A stretch of 64,000 bases of DNA from Camelus bactrianus (GCF_048773025.1 NC_133572.1:9501001-9565000), one strand, 5' to 3'; positions 12,615 to 27,084 are shown, counted from the stretch's first letter. Notes: generated by a model not told the origin, from the letters alone. Translations and numbers: made by a program.

Positions 12615-14045
12615 AATTTTTAAAGGCAGACTTTCTGGAATTGTAGCCTTTAGGGTCATTGCTATCAAGTGACATTTTACAAACACACAGGGGCCAGTGC
12701 TTCCAATCTCTGAGTACAATGTGTTGGTCAGAAGGCTAGACCCTAGTTTAACTTTTGGTCACAGACCTTTGTTCTCAACAAACACGTCTTGTAGAACATA
12801 GGATGGTCAGCCACATTCTAATAAGGAAGCCTACAGAATTCTGCAGTGTTAAGGCGCTCTGGGTCAAAAATGACATTCCCAGCTCTCATGAAAGATACCA
12901 CAGCTTTCCCATCTACTCTGCCTCCTAAATACTTTAGCTCCCCAAAGAGAAGATGATCCTAAACAACTATCTTTTTTTGAAAAAAATCTAAATCTCTTCC
13001 TGAACAACCAGGAGAAGTAGAAATTGCCTTTCTGTTTTACTATCTGACTGGGAGCATAAAACTCTGCAGACAATTTAAGGGAGCTTCAGAAAATCTCAGC
13101 TATGTGCACAGGTTTTTATCCTCTTTGATTTACTAGCCCAGAAGCTTTAATTGGTGCGTTTATTTGGTTTATCACTGTATGACATAAATGATGATTTTTA
13201 GTTCTCTTTGGCTTTTGAAATCACTGCAGTATGTGGTACCACTGTCTGGCTCTGGGATGTGTGTATCTACCTGTTTGGGAAGCTGTAATCAGAGCCGGCG
13301 ATTAGAGCTGGTGTTTAGCCTTCTTGCTGCATATGGACAAACTAATTAATACCATTTCTTTTTACTCTGCCTTGTGGTCTCCTGATTTCTCCCCACATAT
13401 CAAGACCTTAAGCTTACAGTACGTATGATACCCAGTAGACACTGAACAAGTATTTTAATTGAAAGACTAATGAAATGAATGATGAATACTTGCCAGGTGA
13501 GTTCAAAGACCAAATAATTTGGATGATTTACAGAGTTGATGTAAGAACAGAAGATAAGGCTGGCCTCTGGATTGGACTGGCCAGCAGAGAAGCCTAGGAG
13601 AGCAGGGGAACCAGTAAAGGGTTCTCAGTGGAGCAGGAACACAATGAAAGCACAGTTTAGTAAGACTGTGGTTAGGAGTGATGGCGAGTCAAAGTCGATA
13701 TCTAATATACATACCTACAGAGCAACTGTTCTTTTAATTTTATATTGTTACTAAATTATTTTGAAATGAGTTTTTACGTTACCCTGAAAAGGTCTTGAAA
13801 TTTCAATTTCAATAAAATTAAATTATTCCATTTCCTTGAACTCATACAGATGAGTATTTTGTAACTAATGTGTTTCCACTGAAAACAACATTAACACATT
13901 CCAAGAGGGCAACCTACCTAAAATAATAGGAGCTATGGATCAAACGTCCTAATGATAAAAATTATGCTAATAATTAATAAAATTATGATATGTAGTACTC
14001 TAATTTTCATGAGGTATATTAGCATATAAGACCCAATACTTTGTG
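12615..14045. other. No gene recognised
   Basis: Unique AT-rich intron sequence. About 13420-13490 may be a decayed L2/MIR tail, but the evidence is weak. Confidence 0.5.
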
Positions 14046-14049
14046 TTTA

Positions 14050-16080
14050 TTTTTTCAGCTACATAGTAGCTTTTGAAAAATAGCCTTATTAAAGAAATTA
14101 TAATTACCATACCACACAATTACCTGTCTAAAATGTAAAATTCAGTGTGTTTTAGTGTATTCGCAGAGTTGGACAACCATTGACATAATCTAATTTTAGA
14201 ACACTTTAATCACCCAAAAGAAACCTCATACATATTAGCAGTCCTGCTCCATCACACCCCATCCACCCCCAGTCCTAGGCAACCATTACTATTCCTGTAT
14301 CTACAGATTTGCCTATTGTAAAAGTTCCGTATAAATGGTACCGTATGATATGTGATCTTTTGTGACTGGCTTCTTTCATTTAACATAATGTTTTTAAGGT
14401 TCACTCATGCTATAGCATTTATGAGTACTCATTCCTTGTTATTGCTGAAAATATTCTATTGTGTGGATATGACATTTTGTTTATCCATTCTTCGTTTGTG
14501 GACATTTGAGTTGTTTTCATTTTGAGGCTATTATGAATAATGCTGCTATAAACATCCACGTACAGGGTTCTATGTAGATACGTGTTTTCTTTCTATTGGG
14601 TGGGTATACAGCTAGAAGGAGAATTGCTTGATCATACAGTAACTCTGTTTAACATTTTGAGAAGTTGCCATTTTTTTCCCCAAAATGGCTACAGCATGTC
14701 ACATGCCTATCAGCATCGTTTGAGAGTTCCATGTTTTTACATCCTTGCCAACATTGATCATCGTCTGCGTTTTTCATTATAGCCATCCTAGTGGGTACAA
14801 AGTGACATCTCATTGTGGTTTCCATTTCCATTTCCCTAATGGCTAATGATGTTGAGCATCTCTTCATGTGCTTCTTGTTCACTGTGTATCTTTCATGGAG
14901 AAATGTCTATTCAAACCCTCTGTCCATTTTTAAATTGGGTTATTCATCATTTTATCATTTAGTTTGAAGTTTCTTTATGAATCCTGGATACAAGTCCATT
15001 ATTAGATATTTGATTTGAATGTACTTTCTCACATTCTGTGAGATGTTCTTTCATTTTCTTGATAATGTCTTTTGGTGCATAAAAATTTCAGAATTTTGGT
15101 GAAGTCAAAATTATCTATTTTTCCTTTGGTAGCTTGGGTTTACATGTTATATCTAACAATCTATTACTTAACCCAACGTCACAAATACTTAGTCCTAGTT
15201 TTTCTTTTTTATTCTCAAAGTTTATAATCTTAGCTCTTACATTTAGATTTATGATCCATTTTGAGTTAAAATTTTATATGGTGTGTTCAGATTCATTCTT
15301 TTACATGTGGATATTCAGTTGCCCCAAAACCACTTTTGAAAAGACTATTCTTTCTCCATTGAATTGTCTTGATAACTTCTAGCAAAAATCAATAAATATG
15401 AGTTTATTTCTGAGCTGTCAATTTGGTTCTATTGATCTATCTTTCTATCCTTATGCCAATGGCACACGTTCTTGATTATTGTAGCTTTGTTGTAAGGGAG
15501 TGAGTCTCCAACTTTGTTCTTCTTTATCAAGATCATTTAGCTCTTCTGGATCCATTAAATTACCATAAGAATTTTAAGATAAACTTAGGAATTTCAGCAA
15601 AAATGCCAGATGAAATCTTAATAGACTACATAGACTTAACGGACCGAATTTGGAGAACATTTTGGGAAGTACTGTCATCTTGCCATCCTAGCAATTAGAA
15701 ATACTCCAACTATATAAACACAGAATGTATATATTTCCATTTACTTCAGTATATTCTTTAGTTTCTTTCAACAATATTTTGTAGTTTGCAGTGGACAAGT
15801 ATGACACTTATTTTGTGAAATTCAAACCTAAGTGTTTTATTCATTGTATGCTATTGTAAATGGAATTGTTTCCTTTACTTCATTTTCGAATTGTTAGTGT
15901 ATAGAAATATAACAGATTTTCGTAAATTGATTTTGTATTCTGAAATCTTGATTTACCCATTTGTTACTTCTTTCTAACATTTTTTGGTGACTTCCTTAGG
16001 ATTTTCTAAATCCGTGCTCATGCTATATGCAAATAGATACTGTTTCACTTCTTCCATTCTAATCTGGATGCCTTTTATTA
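14050..16080 (-). mobile_element. Antisense L1 (L1M): 3'UTR and ORF2 C-terminal part
   Basis: The plus strand carries the reverse complement of an old L1 3' half. Telltale phrases are ggctattatgaataatgctg (14525 on), tccctaatggctaatgatg, tttatgatccattttgagtt and tggatgccttttatt near 16068. It is about 2 kb, 5'-truncated or broken at 16080, and heavily mutated. The longest ORFs are under 100 codons, so no protein is made. Confidence 0.85.
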
Positions 16081-16099
16081 AAAAATACTTTTATATCAC

Positions 16100-18240
16100 C
16101 TTTTATATTTATCTATGCAGCTACCTTTACTGATGCTGTTTTTTTCCTTCATGTTGTATCAAGTACTCCCTTGTATCTTTTCAATTTTGCCTGAAGGCGT
16201 TCCATTAATGTGTTTTGTAAAGCAGGTGTGTTAGAGGCAAATTCCTTCTCAGCTTCTGTTTCCTGGTGGAGTGTCTTAATTTCTCCCTCCTTTCTGAAGC
16301 ATAGTTTTGCTGCATATTGATTTCTTTCAGCACTTTGGTTGTCCTTCCCCTGCCTTTTAGCCTCCATAGCGTGGGAAGAAAAGCTAGCTGTCCCTCTTAA
16401 TGAGGATTCATTATATAGGAAGGACAATTACTCTCATGCTGCTTTCAAGATTCTCTCTTTGTCTTTGCCGTTTGAAAGGCTGGCTGTGATACGTATAGTT
16501 GTGGATCTCCTTGAGTTTATCCTACTTAGAATCTGTATCCCACTTGGATATGTAGACTAATTTTTTTTTTAATCAAATTTGGGGAGTTTGGGGCTATTCT
16601 TTCTTTAGAAAATAGTTCTGCTTCTTTCTCTCATCTACTTTGGGATTCCCATTATAGGTACGTCAGCATTCTTAATTGTGTCCCACAGGTCTCTGAGGCT
16701 CTATTTATATTTCTTCTTTCTTTTTCCTTTTTGTTCCTTACCCTTGGATAATTTCAATTTACCTATATTCAAGTTCAATGATTTGTTTCTTCTGCCAGTA
16801 AAATTTGCTGTTGGGCCCCGCTAGCGAATTTTTCATTTTAGTTCTTTTAACTTTAAAACCAGAATTTCTATTTAGCTCTTTATTTATAAGTTCTATCTCT
16901 TTATTTATAATTTCTATCTCTTTATTGATACCCTCCATTTGGTAAGTTATCATTGTCATACTTTCCTTTGATTCTTTCAACATATTTCCTTTAGTTCTTT
17001 GAACGTATTTGTAAAAGCTGATTTAAAGTCTTTGTCTATTAAGCCCCTGATCTGGGATCCCTCAGGGACTGTTTCTGCTGACTGTATTGACTGCTTTTTC
17101 CTGTGTATGGATGGTACTTCCTTATTCCTTTGTGTGTCTCATAATTTTTTGTTGAAAAATGGACATTTTAAACAACAGAATGTGGAAACTCTGAAATTAG
17201 ATCACCCCCCCCTCAAGTTTTTTGCTGTCATCATTGTTATTTTCTTGTTGTTGATGTAGCTGCCATTTGTTTGTTTTGTGACATTCCTGGACCAATCTTC
17301 TCAAGTTTGCATTTTCCGTAGTAACAGCTGAAGGATCTGTTCAGTTAACTTATTAATCAGCTAATCATCAGTCAGAGATTTCTTTAAATGTCTTGAAAAA
17401 ATAAGTCTTCCAACCTTTGCTGTCAGACTCTCCATGTGTGTTGAGACACGATTTCAATGCCCAGACAGTCAGTTTAAAACTGTGTCTTAAACGTCATTTT
17501 CTCCTTGCACAGAAAGATCAGCCAGAGATGAGAAATTGAAGCGCTCTCAGGTCTCTTCTGGGCATGCATATAACTTTGTACATGAGTACCGTCTTCTAGA
17601 TCCCTAGAAACATGTTAAAGCTTTTCAAACCCCCACATGGACGTCACATTTCTCTTTTCTTCCTTTTAAATTTCTATTCAAGCTCTTGTCTGTGATATTA
17701 AACAATCACTACTGATTTTTTTTTTTTTTATGACAAATGCCCTGGGGATAGGGCTCTTCCTCCAGCAGATGTTCTAAGTCAGATCAAATAACAGCACCGC
17801 CACCCTGAATGGGCTCCCCACCCCTCCGCCTGAGGCTGTGAGGTAAGTCAGATAGTGACAATGCTCTGCAGGTAGAACTTTTTGTGGAGCTCCAAACCCC
17901 ACCTGCCTGCCCCTCCTGTGACTTTGCAAAGCTGCCATTTTTCTTAGTTACATAGTTGTGAGGCTGGTGGTTTTCAAGGTTACTTGCAGAGCTGGGAAAT
18001 TAGTGATAACAGTAGATCAAGTTAAAATGCCACAAACCCTATAAGTTCTTAAGGAGGTTCAGGAGTTTTTTTCCTAAATAAACTATTTTCAGATTGTTAC
18101 AAGACTTGTTAATTTCCCACAGTCTAAAAAGTTAATTTTGATGATTTTGCCAGTGTTTTCACTGACTTTATGGAGGGGCACATTTACAAATTTACAAATC
18201 TGGCCATTCCAGAAGTCTCCTGCCATTATTTTTTCTTAAA
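16100..18240 (-). mobile_element. Antisense HAL1-like / L1 ORF1-region LINE
   Basis: Reverse complement of an L1 ORF1/5' region or HAL1 (half-L1, which carries ORF1 only). Phrases include gctttcaagattctctcttt (16441), gtgtcccacaggtctctgag (16678) and tgatttaaagtctttgtcta (17018). A 74-codon ORF on the minus strand (16759-16983), rich in Lys, Glu and Ile, is a coiled-coil remnant of ORF1. Old and decayed. Confidence 0.75.
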
Positions 18241-19594
18241 GGGAAATGTAATTTGAAACTTTTCAGACATTATAAGTGATTCTTGATCTTTGTTTTCATC
18301 TGGTTTATTTATGGGATTACATATTTTAGTTCAAGATCCATGAATTTATGACATGTGGCAGAAACCCTGAGTTTTCCTCCTTTTTTCCAGCCCCTTCTTC
18401 ATATCACTTACTTCCTATATTACAAAGACAGAGTGTCCTGAGTGGCCCTCCTTTCATTTCCCTTATTTTGATTGTGCCTTTGTTTTTTTTTTTTTAAGCC
18501 ATTGGTACCGAGAACAGAACACAGTGTTCCTACGCTACCAGCCCTCTGCAGGACATAGGAGGCTTTCCCACCTCCCTTGTAATAGGTATTACGTTTATAT
18601 TGTTGTTGCTTATCAGTGTACACACCTGCTTCAGTATGTGAACCTGCACAGATTCATATCGGCTTGAAGAAGGACACTGATTAATGAAAATTATAAAATA
18701 GATGCTGAAAAACTTAGTTTTTCTCTATTGGAGGTCAGGTACTTGGGTACATTGCAATCTGAAAATGGTCAGAAGGCTAGTCTGCTGAAACACAGCTTTC
18801 AAACTGCCTGCCATGAAGCCTAAATACCTTAGGGAAGTAATGAAAAGAAAAAAAATCCATCCATCTTTCATGATTATAAGGATCTAATTTAAAATACTTG
18901 GTACTTTCTTTTGTTAGTCTTTAAAGGTATTTTAATATATTCAAAAATCACTAGACTCATGTAAGTTTCTTCTTCTACTAGGAAGTGCATTATGTTAGAG
19001 CACCTTTCTAGGATTCGATCTTTCAATGAAAAAACATACTCCCATCAACTAACACTCACTGCCCCCCAAAACACACCCTTTAAATACCAATAATACAAGC
19101 AAAAAGAGCAAACACATTTATTTGGCCACTATGCCTTTCTGATAGTTTATTAAAATGTTATCCATAATGTATAAAAACTATTGATCTTATTGAAAATGTC
19201 ATCACTCGAATTTTTTACATCCAAATAATATACTGGTGTGCATAATCCTTTTGTTTACGTCTAAATAAATTGAAGAATATATTTTGGCACGATGATTTCT
19301 GATTTCTTAAAAACTTTAAAACTCATACAGAAAAATTCTCTGTCTATAAGTTAGCCAACTTATTTATGAAATCCTTCTGAAATTCATACCTCTGCTTAAT
19401 AGTACACCTCAAAGTGCATTTCTTTCTAATAAGTCCAGTGGCTCCATGTGTGAACATGAAAGGAAAGGGAGCAAAAATAATCATAGTATTTTAGAGTTAA
19501 AGACACTTAAGCTGTCAGCTTAAAGGAACATGTGTTATCAGCCTCCTATCCTATAAACACGTAGGCTACAGCTATACAATCTAGAGCAGAGACA
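18241..19594. other. No gene recognised
   Basis: AT-rich intron with a poly(T) run near 18482. I see no repeat that I can name. Confidence 0.5.
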
Positions 19595-19698
19595 TGTATA
19601 TATATACATATATATATATGCATATATGTTTTATATATATATAAACAGAACTTATATATAATTTATATGTCTTTATAAATATAAATATATATACATAC

Positions 19699-19739
<41 letters not shown>

Positions 19740-19750
19740 TACACATATAA
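19595..19750 (+). repeat. (TA)n/(CA)n compound low-complexity tract
   Basis: Interrupted atatat tracts (19595-19705) run into (AC)n at about 19709-19729, then cacacatacacatata. Self-complementary and likely variable. Confidence 0.9.
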
Positions 19751-22700
19751 AAAGCCAGAATCTATGAAGGACAATGAGAATAAAGAAGCAAGAGAAAAAT
19801 GAGAGACTAAAATTGTGATTTCTCTTGATTCCATCTCTTTCTATTCTACGTGTATCATTTTTACATTCTTTTTGCTGCTTAAAACCATGATATTACACTT
19901 GACTGTCTGTGGTATTAACCAGAAGTGCAGAGCACCCAGAACAAAGGGAGTTGGGAGCAAACATTTAGACATTTACATGCTATAATCTCCAGATCTGCCC
20001 TTCTGAGCTTTTTTTTTCCCCAAATAGCTTGAAACACTTCCCTGGATGACTGAGGAAAAAGATTTCAGATTTTACTGCTAAATTGGAGCAGGAAAGAGGA
20101 AAGCTAGATTTTTGAGATAATGGAGCAATACTCCACAATTCTCTCATTTTAACTATGTAGTAAGAAGAACTTGATTTTATAAATGCAATAAATTCAAGAG
20201 TAGCTTTAAATTCTCTAGAAATTCACTAATTACATTCTTCTTATTCATTTCAACTGTTCTTCTGACTGAAACATTATACTTTCTCACTCCACTTAAAATG
20301 ACACCATTGCATTTTCTGAAATATTTACTGTTATATATTTTTGGAGTCTGCAGTAACAGTATGAAGATTGAGACCTTGGATGCACAGCAACATTCTCCAA
20401 GTTCCTCAATTTATGTGGAGATTCGGTAAAGGGACCATCCCATTAGAGATGTGAAAAACACATGCTTTCCGGAAGAGGTTCCCCTGATCATTAAATAACT
20501 GTTTTCTTTTCTGGAGGTACAGCTATGTGAAAAAATCAGATCAATTATTTTATCTCAGTTATAAGAGGTGAATGCCTATGGTAAAAAGTTTCTTAATGAC
20601 TAAGAGCTTGTGTTGAAATTATAACTCTACTTTCTCTATGTGGTGTGTTGCCTAAAACACAGTCGTTTCCCTGTGCCCCAGTGAAATGAAGACTTTGGAC
20701 ATCAGAAGTGTAGAAGGAACAGAAAGAAGGGAAGGGAAAGGAGAGAACAAGACAGAAATGTGTTTATGTGGTCGGGAGGTGGTGGTGAGGAAGAGTGGGT
20801 TGTAAGAATGAGTGTGTGGGGTGGTGGGGGCTGCAGAGGGTAGCTACTGCTTAGCTCTCCTGGGATCAAGTTAAACTCCTCTGTTGTCCTTTAATTAATA
20901 CAATTGCTTTTAAAGACAGCAGTGATTTTCTCCTTACGGGATCAGCCATAACTTTTTGCAGTCTCAAAGGTGGATTGGAACAAAAGGTCTCAAAACCCAG
21001 TGCAGTTTGGGGAAAGGCTAAAAGCTAGGGCTCGGCGCTGCTTTTATCTCTAAACTGAACTGAAGAACTGCATTAAGGTCTCTGCCATCAATCACTGCTT
21101 AAGCCCAGGATGAGAGTTCTGTACCTGCTGGAAACCGTTCTCCTGCCTCGCTGTGCTGCAATGAAATGTACAGATTTTCTAAATTTCCATCAAAAATTTT
21201 TGAAGTATCTGGCTTATTCCCTTGTATGCATTACCTTCCACATTTAGGTTGCAAGTCTCTCCAAAAAATTGTTAGGCAACATTTGCTTGCTGCCACGTAA
21301 CATCCCAAAATATCAAGGCATTAAGAGATGTGTGAGAAAATGCCTAGGGGTTTTCTTATTCCGATTGCCAAAGCCGAAAGCCACAACAGAGTGACTCATG
21401 GCTTTTCGTGGAGAAAATTACCAATCAACAGAGAAAACAAAATGAGACACTGAGGGATACAGTGTGGGCAGCTCCAGTTATAGGCATGCTTTATTGCAGC
21501 CTACCCACTGCACAGTGGGAGCTACAAAACCTGTCTGGACTTCACACAAAGCGCGGAGAACAGCACTTCACAAGCTTGGACACAGATCACCGGGGTCAGT
21601 GGCCAGGCCAGAGTGGTAATGCAAAGCAGATGGCTTGAGTTTAGCCGTTTGGGGAAGGAGAAAGGAGAGACGTGAAATTCATGCACATGAACCTATTTGG
21701 GGAGATTTCCAGCGGGAGACAGTTAAAGAAAAGAAGATAATGGTATTTCTTAGCTAGGAATTTAACTTTTTCGAAACGGAAAAGTCAAAAAATAGCATGC
21801 AATTCTGTCCTTTCAAACAGAGAGGAATGGCATCCCACTAGCAATGGGGACCTTGGCATTTTACCGCAAAGGGCTGATGATGGAGGGAGTGACAAAGGTT
21901 TGAAGTCTCAGATCAAAAATGAAGATGCAGCCCTATCGGCAGTGTGAAATGAATCCACAAGGCGCATCCTCTGTGGGTCCTGAGAGCCCCTGTCCTAGGC
22001 CACTCAGTCCCTTGGAAGCCTGCTTCAAACGGCCCCTTCTGGTCCTGGGGTAAGAGCTGGGGGAACTGGGGCTGTGACTCTGGCCCGAGATGGAACCAGT
22101 CTCCCTGCAGCACAGACCCGACTGCCAAGCTTCCTGCAAGCAGCAGCTCCATAGATCTTGGCCAAGAACATTCAAATGCAAAACTCCACACCCACGAGGC
22201 AAATCCAGTAATTCATCAACAGCACCCTCTGCCTGGGGGCAGAGGCTTTGAGACTGAAGTCACACTGGCTGAAGGCGATAGGGAGGATGCGGGGCCTCCT
22301 GTCTCCTAGGGACCAGGTGACTCCGAACCAGCGGTTGTCCCTTGCACTACTGATAAATCGCTGAAGTGGATCTGTCAGCCTCACTCACCGCTAAAAGCCT
22401 CATTCAACACTCCACGGGGACATAGCTTCCCCTTCTGACGTGGTAAGGGACGGAAGGAGAGGCTCCCAGCTTTCCAAGTGGAAAGCAGAAGTTTCCAGTG
22501 TTCTTCGTCCAAACTGAGGAGTAAGACCACACAGCCAGGTTGCTCCCAGCTACTAGGCAGACCTTGAGTGATAAAGATATCTCATATGTTTTCAGTCTCT
22601 GTTCCTCTAACATGTACAAATGATTAAGAGTGACAATTCTATTGCATCCAGACATTCATTTTTCTGCTCTTTTTTCCCCCGCCTTGGGAAGAAACCAAAC

Positions 22701-23095
22701 ACAGACATCAAGAGCTTTGAAAATCTGTTTTTGGTTCACTTTCTGCATCTGAGTCTCTGGTTTCATTTAGAATCAGCACACACACAGGACCCCAAATAAA
22801 GCCCTCAACCCTCCCTGGACAGTGGAGGCCCTGAGCAAGTCCTGTAATGACTGAATCATGTGGATTTAACCCAGGACCCTAATAGACAGTAAGACAGTTT
22901 CCATCCTGAAAAATCTTAACAATCCAAACAATACGTCAAACATTAAGCTAGAATACTTTTACGAAATTTCCATATCCAATTCAAAAGCTGGCTTGGGGTT
23001 TGTTTCCTTGTTTGTGTCCACAGATGCCCCATTCATTAAGACAGCTAACAGCTGGGCTTTGCAGACTTAGAGAGCGGTTAGTAATTGTAAGGGCT
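19751..23095. other. No gene or named repeat recognised
   Basis: Mostly unique sequence. A GC-richer part at about 21900-22500 has overlapping short minus-strand ORFs (largest 92 codons) without recognisable domains. Confidence 0.5.
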
Positions 23096-23097
23096 GC

Positions 23098-23310
23098 GGG
23101 CAGTGTAGCGTGCTGGCAGCCAGAGCTGCGAGGTTTCAAATCCTGGATGTGCCACTTACTTAACCTCCTCTCCCCGGTTTCCCCATCTATAGGCAGGGAT
23201 AAGGTTAATGATTTCATAGAGTTGTTATGGAATTAATTAATATACATAGAAAGTTTAGAACAATTCCTGGAACATCAGAGGAGCTCCATAAGTGTTAGAT
23301 TCGGTTATTA
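23098..23310 (+). repeat. MIR SINE, nearly full length
   Basis: ggtttcaaatcctggatgtg ccacttacttaacc... cccatctataggcagggata... agagttgttatggaattaat... ctccataagtgttagattcg gives the whole MIR order. Confidence 0.85.
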
Positions 23311-26300
23311 TCAACAGATGCACTTTCCATCCCATTTAGGAAGAAAGGATATGACCAAAGCCTGCAGGGGTGGCCCTCTAAGTTTACGTGGATAAAGAGA
23401 GAGTGGAGAACAGAAAAAAGAAGGTGAGACATGAGGTCACACATAGAGCCGGGTGAAAAATGCCCTGGGAGGCCATTGCAAAGGTTCGGTCAAATGGCTT
23501 TGCTATTCATAAAGTAAACTCTGGAAGAATGTCATTATGACCACTGGTGGGAGCCATCAGGAAATTCAGTCATTTTCTCTTTTATACTTTGAAGAATTAA
23601 ATTACCATTCATGAGACAATTTTATCTCAGAAGAAGAAAACAACTGGCAGATTAAGCTTGAAAAAAGTCTCCTGGCTTCTTGCTAAAAGAACTATCCACA
23701 CCAAGAAATTGCCCCCCAAGGGTTAACCATAATGGAATCAAAGGAGAGCTGTTGGCTCATAAGAATGTTAGAGGTTAAAAATGATCAAATATTGACTCAA
23801 AGATGTACGATCACATCATAAAGTATATGTCTTATTTCTTTTCTCCTCGTCCAAAGCCATTAAACTATATATCATTCTAGGAAAGAGGAGCCAATTGCTC
23901 AGTTGCAAAACATGTGTTTTCTACATATACATTCCTGATTCCAGAATGACGTCAACACTGAGCGATATTAAACTGTTCCTCTCTACGTTCTGACTTAACA
24001 ATAATGATCTTTCGCTTCCTGATGACTTCACAACATTTTACAGACATTATCTCATTAAGAGAGTATTAAAGGGAGATTTCCTGTCCAAACACTATGAAGA
24101 AGTGGAATGGAAGCCATGTGGGCTGGAAGACATAAACTGCAAAGCATGTAATAATAATAACTTGAAACGTAATAATAATATAGTAATATGTAGTAATACA
24201 TAATGTCACAACAATTCATTATCGTATCATCTTTAATGGTTTAAAAAAAAATGTCTTCCCAGTCATGATATCACTTAAATTTCAACATAAACCTGTGATG
24301 CAAGCAGGAGAACATTTACTAATCCATGATCAAGAAAGCACTGGAGTATTAAAATTGACCAATCAACTTAGTTTAGAATTTTGAAAAGTAAAAGCTAAAT
24401 AAAAATAATTTTGTTTATGGATTCAAACGTGGAAGGGTACGTGCATTCTCCACCATGTCTGCAACTCAAAAATTTGTATCATCTTCCTGAACTACACACT
24501 GACAAAGAAAAGTCTTTCTTTTTGGCACCTAAAAAATGGAAGCATCCATCAAACTTGTTAGTAAAAGAAAGCCAGTGAAGGCATGAAATATGATATTTGA
24601 TCTAAAACTCCTAGATCAGGTGTACAACTTCTAGCCCAGGAAGAATACTTTCGCTGATGTTATGTAAAGTTTTACGCCTTACAGCATGTTTATTCTACAA
24701 TCTGTCATTCTGTGATGTCAAAAAATTAGAAAGCTAACGAGATGTTTTCTTTTCTTTGAGTAACTGGCCTTCCTGTATTATTTTAGAAAGATTATTTTAT
24801 TACAGTTTATCCTAAATCCGTAAAAAAAAACAGTTCTTACACAGGCCCATAAATGGCTGTAGAAAACAAAGGCTCAGCCTGACTAACCCTAAACTCACAC
24901 ATTTCAGGGTTTGCCTGCTGTGAACTCCACTGGGAATGATGCCCAGTTGTATTTCAACTATGTATCGCTTCACCTTCTCCAAAAAGTGTAATGCAGAGCC
25001 TGTAAGAAAACACTTAGTATCTCTGTCATCCAGTCAAATTTTTCTAGGAAGCCAAGTATCTTTTCTAAAAGTAAAATGTGTAATGAGAATTTAGGGAAAC
25101 CCACACTGCACCGCTGTTACTCTCCAGTTCCTGCAACTCCTGTCAAACCCGATGACACTCATCCGTCAGAATGCGACGCTGAGCACAAATCAGGGAAGGG
25201 AAGAAAGGACTGAATCACAACACCAGTTACCCCATTTCCTCCCCCACAGCAGTCGTCTCCAAAGGGCTGCAGGAAGCAAATTTTCAAACTTTTATTTCTA
25301 TTCATTTTGATCTCATTTTTTAAAAAATGTCTACATTTTGTATTTTTTTAAATAATGCAAATAATTTATCAGTACTGTAGCAACAGGGCGTTAATCCAGA
25401 CAGGCCTATAGTCCAAACAGAAGGGAAAGACGTTCCTTTGTATATAGGACTGGTTTTGCAGGAAAGAAGGTCTTATTTAGCTGGATGGTGTTTGCTTTTC
25501 TAAACTTTTGGCTTGCTTCTTCCAAAAAAAAAAAAAAAGAAAGAAATATGACCTATGAAATTTTTCTCTAGAGAAGATACAGAATGTGAATGTCTGAATT
25601 TTTTTAATCCAGTAAACTTCTTCCGCATGCATGCTACGCGATCATACGGACCTCATTTATCAGGAACGCACAGAGATTCAGATCATTGTTACAAGCTGTA
25701 GACCTGGAAAGAGAGTGTGTTTGAACTGATGGATTTAACAGCCTCTAAAGACAGCAAACCATCATGACAGAGGGTGTGTCCTAAAAGCAGTAAGAAGCGA
25801 ATTGTGAAAAATGCATATTTCCAAGTCGGTCTGGGGTCAACTGTACTTCTTAAGTGGACCAACACCTCAGGAGTTCTTTCTGGACACGAACTGAGGTACT
25901 TTTAATGTCTCCCTTAGGTGGCATGATTTGAAATGCCCCAGGAAAGAGTGGGGACAGGCATGAAGAAGGATATTCTGTTTCATAGGCAATCTTATTTTCC
26001 CTTCACCTCATATAACACTCTGATGGAAAGTGACAGAAAAGTAGGTCTAGTAATTTCTCAAACACAGACCAAGCACAGACCAAGACCAAGCACTGCACAG
26101 CCTGCACAGAATTCCCCCATCGGGAATGCTTCATCCCTAAGTAGGCAAGGTCTTAGGGAAGGTTGGCCTGCCTCTGATTTTTTTCCTGGTGGTTATGTTT
26201 ATATAATATTCATTCCCCTTAGATCTTATGCTGACTGCCACAATTTCCAGAATACACATAAACTGAATCCAAATCACGCAATGTTTCAACAACTAGAACA

Positions 26301-26810
26301 CAGAACACAAAATATTTAGTTTCTTTGCTCCTGAGGTATGGTCTGTATTCCTAAAAAAGTGTCCCTTAACACTTAAACCTCAAATGCATTCCTTAAAAAG
26401 GAACAGTATGAGCGAGGATAAAATTCTGTGATCTACAGCTTGATATTCTAAGACCCTCATTATAACCTCCAGGTTAAAAAGTGTGCCTCTTCCGTCCTCT
26501 TTGTAGGGAGGGGAAAAGTTTATGGTAATTAAATTACCTCAATTTGTCTGATTATTTTTCCCTCTGTATAATCTGGCCCTGGAGGATTCAACTGGAGGTT
26601 CACCCTGTGCATAGGCGTTCATACTTGCTAGAGAAAATAAGTTATATTGTTTCCAGATAAATTGCTAAAATTCCAGAAGCTGAGTTACATGGAGAAGGAT
26701 TTAATCTTGGTGACTTGATCTTGGGTTTAAAGGACACAGACATATTAAAATAATCTCTATGGATCATTCTTTTTAATGGAGACTAAGATTTTTGGAACAA
26801 CATACAGCAA
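23311..26810. other. No gene or named repeat recognised
   Basis: Unique AT-rich intron with a CRE palindrome at 23947 and short TAATAATA runs near 24150. A 128-codon ORF at 25933-26319 (+) has no recognisable domain and is probably chance. Confidence 0.5.
23947..23954. promoter_or_regulatory. Perfect CRE palindrome TGACGTCA
   Basis: A full CREB/ATF consensus in sequence I cannot assign to a repeat. Function is unknown. Confidence 0.35.
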
Positions 26811-26814
26811 CTTT

Positions 26815-26993
26815 CAAAAACTCATGTAATTTTATATTTACAACTCTATACAGTAGATGTTAGTTGTTCCCATTTTACTGGAGATAAAACTGAGTCTCAG
26901 AGTTTAAGTAACTAGTCTAAGGCTGTGGAGCTACACAAATGCAAAGTGCATTAATCCCAGGGCTCTCTCTTTTACTTCACACTGTGCCACCTT
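26815..26993 (-). repeat. MIR SINE
   Basis: cattttactggagataaaac tgagtctcagagtttaagta actagtctaaggctgtgga is the reverse MIR core. Confidence 0.75.
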
Positions 26994-27084
26994 TACTGAG
27001 TTGGTTTAACAGTCGACAACTTCCATCAAATCCTTATTTAGAATATTGTGGCAACCCACACAACATGGTCACAGCAGTGAGTCA

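Noticed and set aside
25933-26319. 128-codon plus-strand ORF
   Set aside because: No recognisable domain or exon signals; its length is possible by chance in 64 kb.
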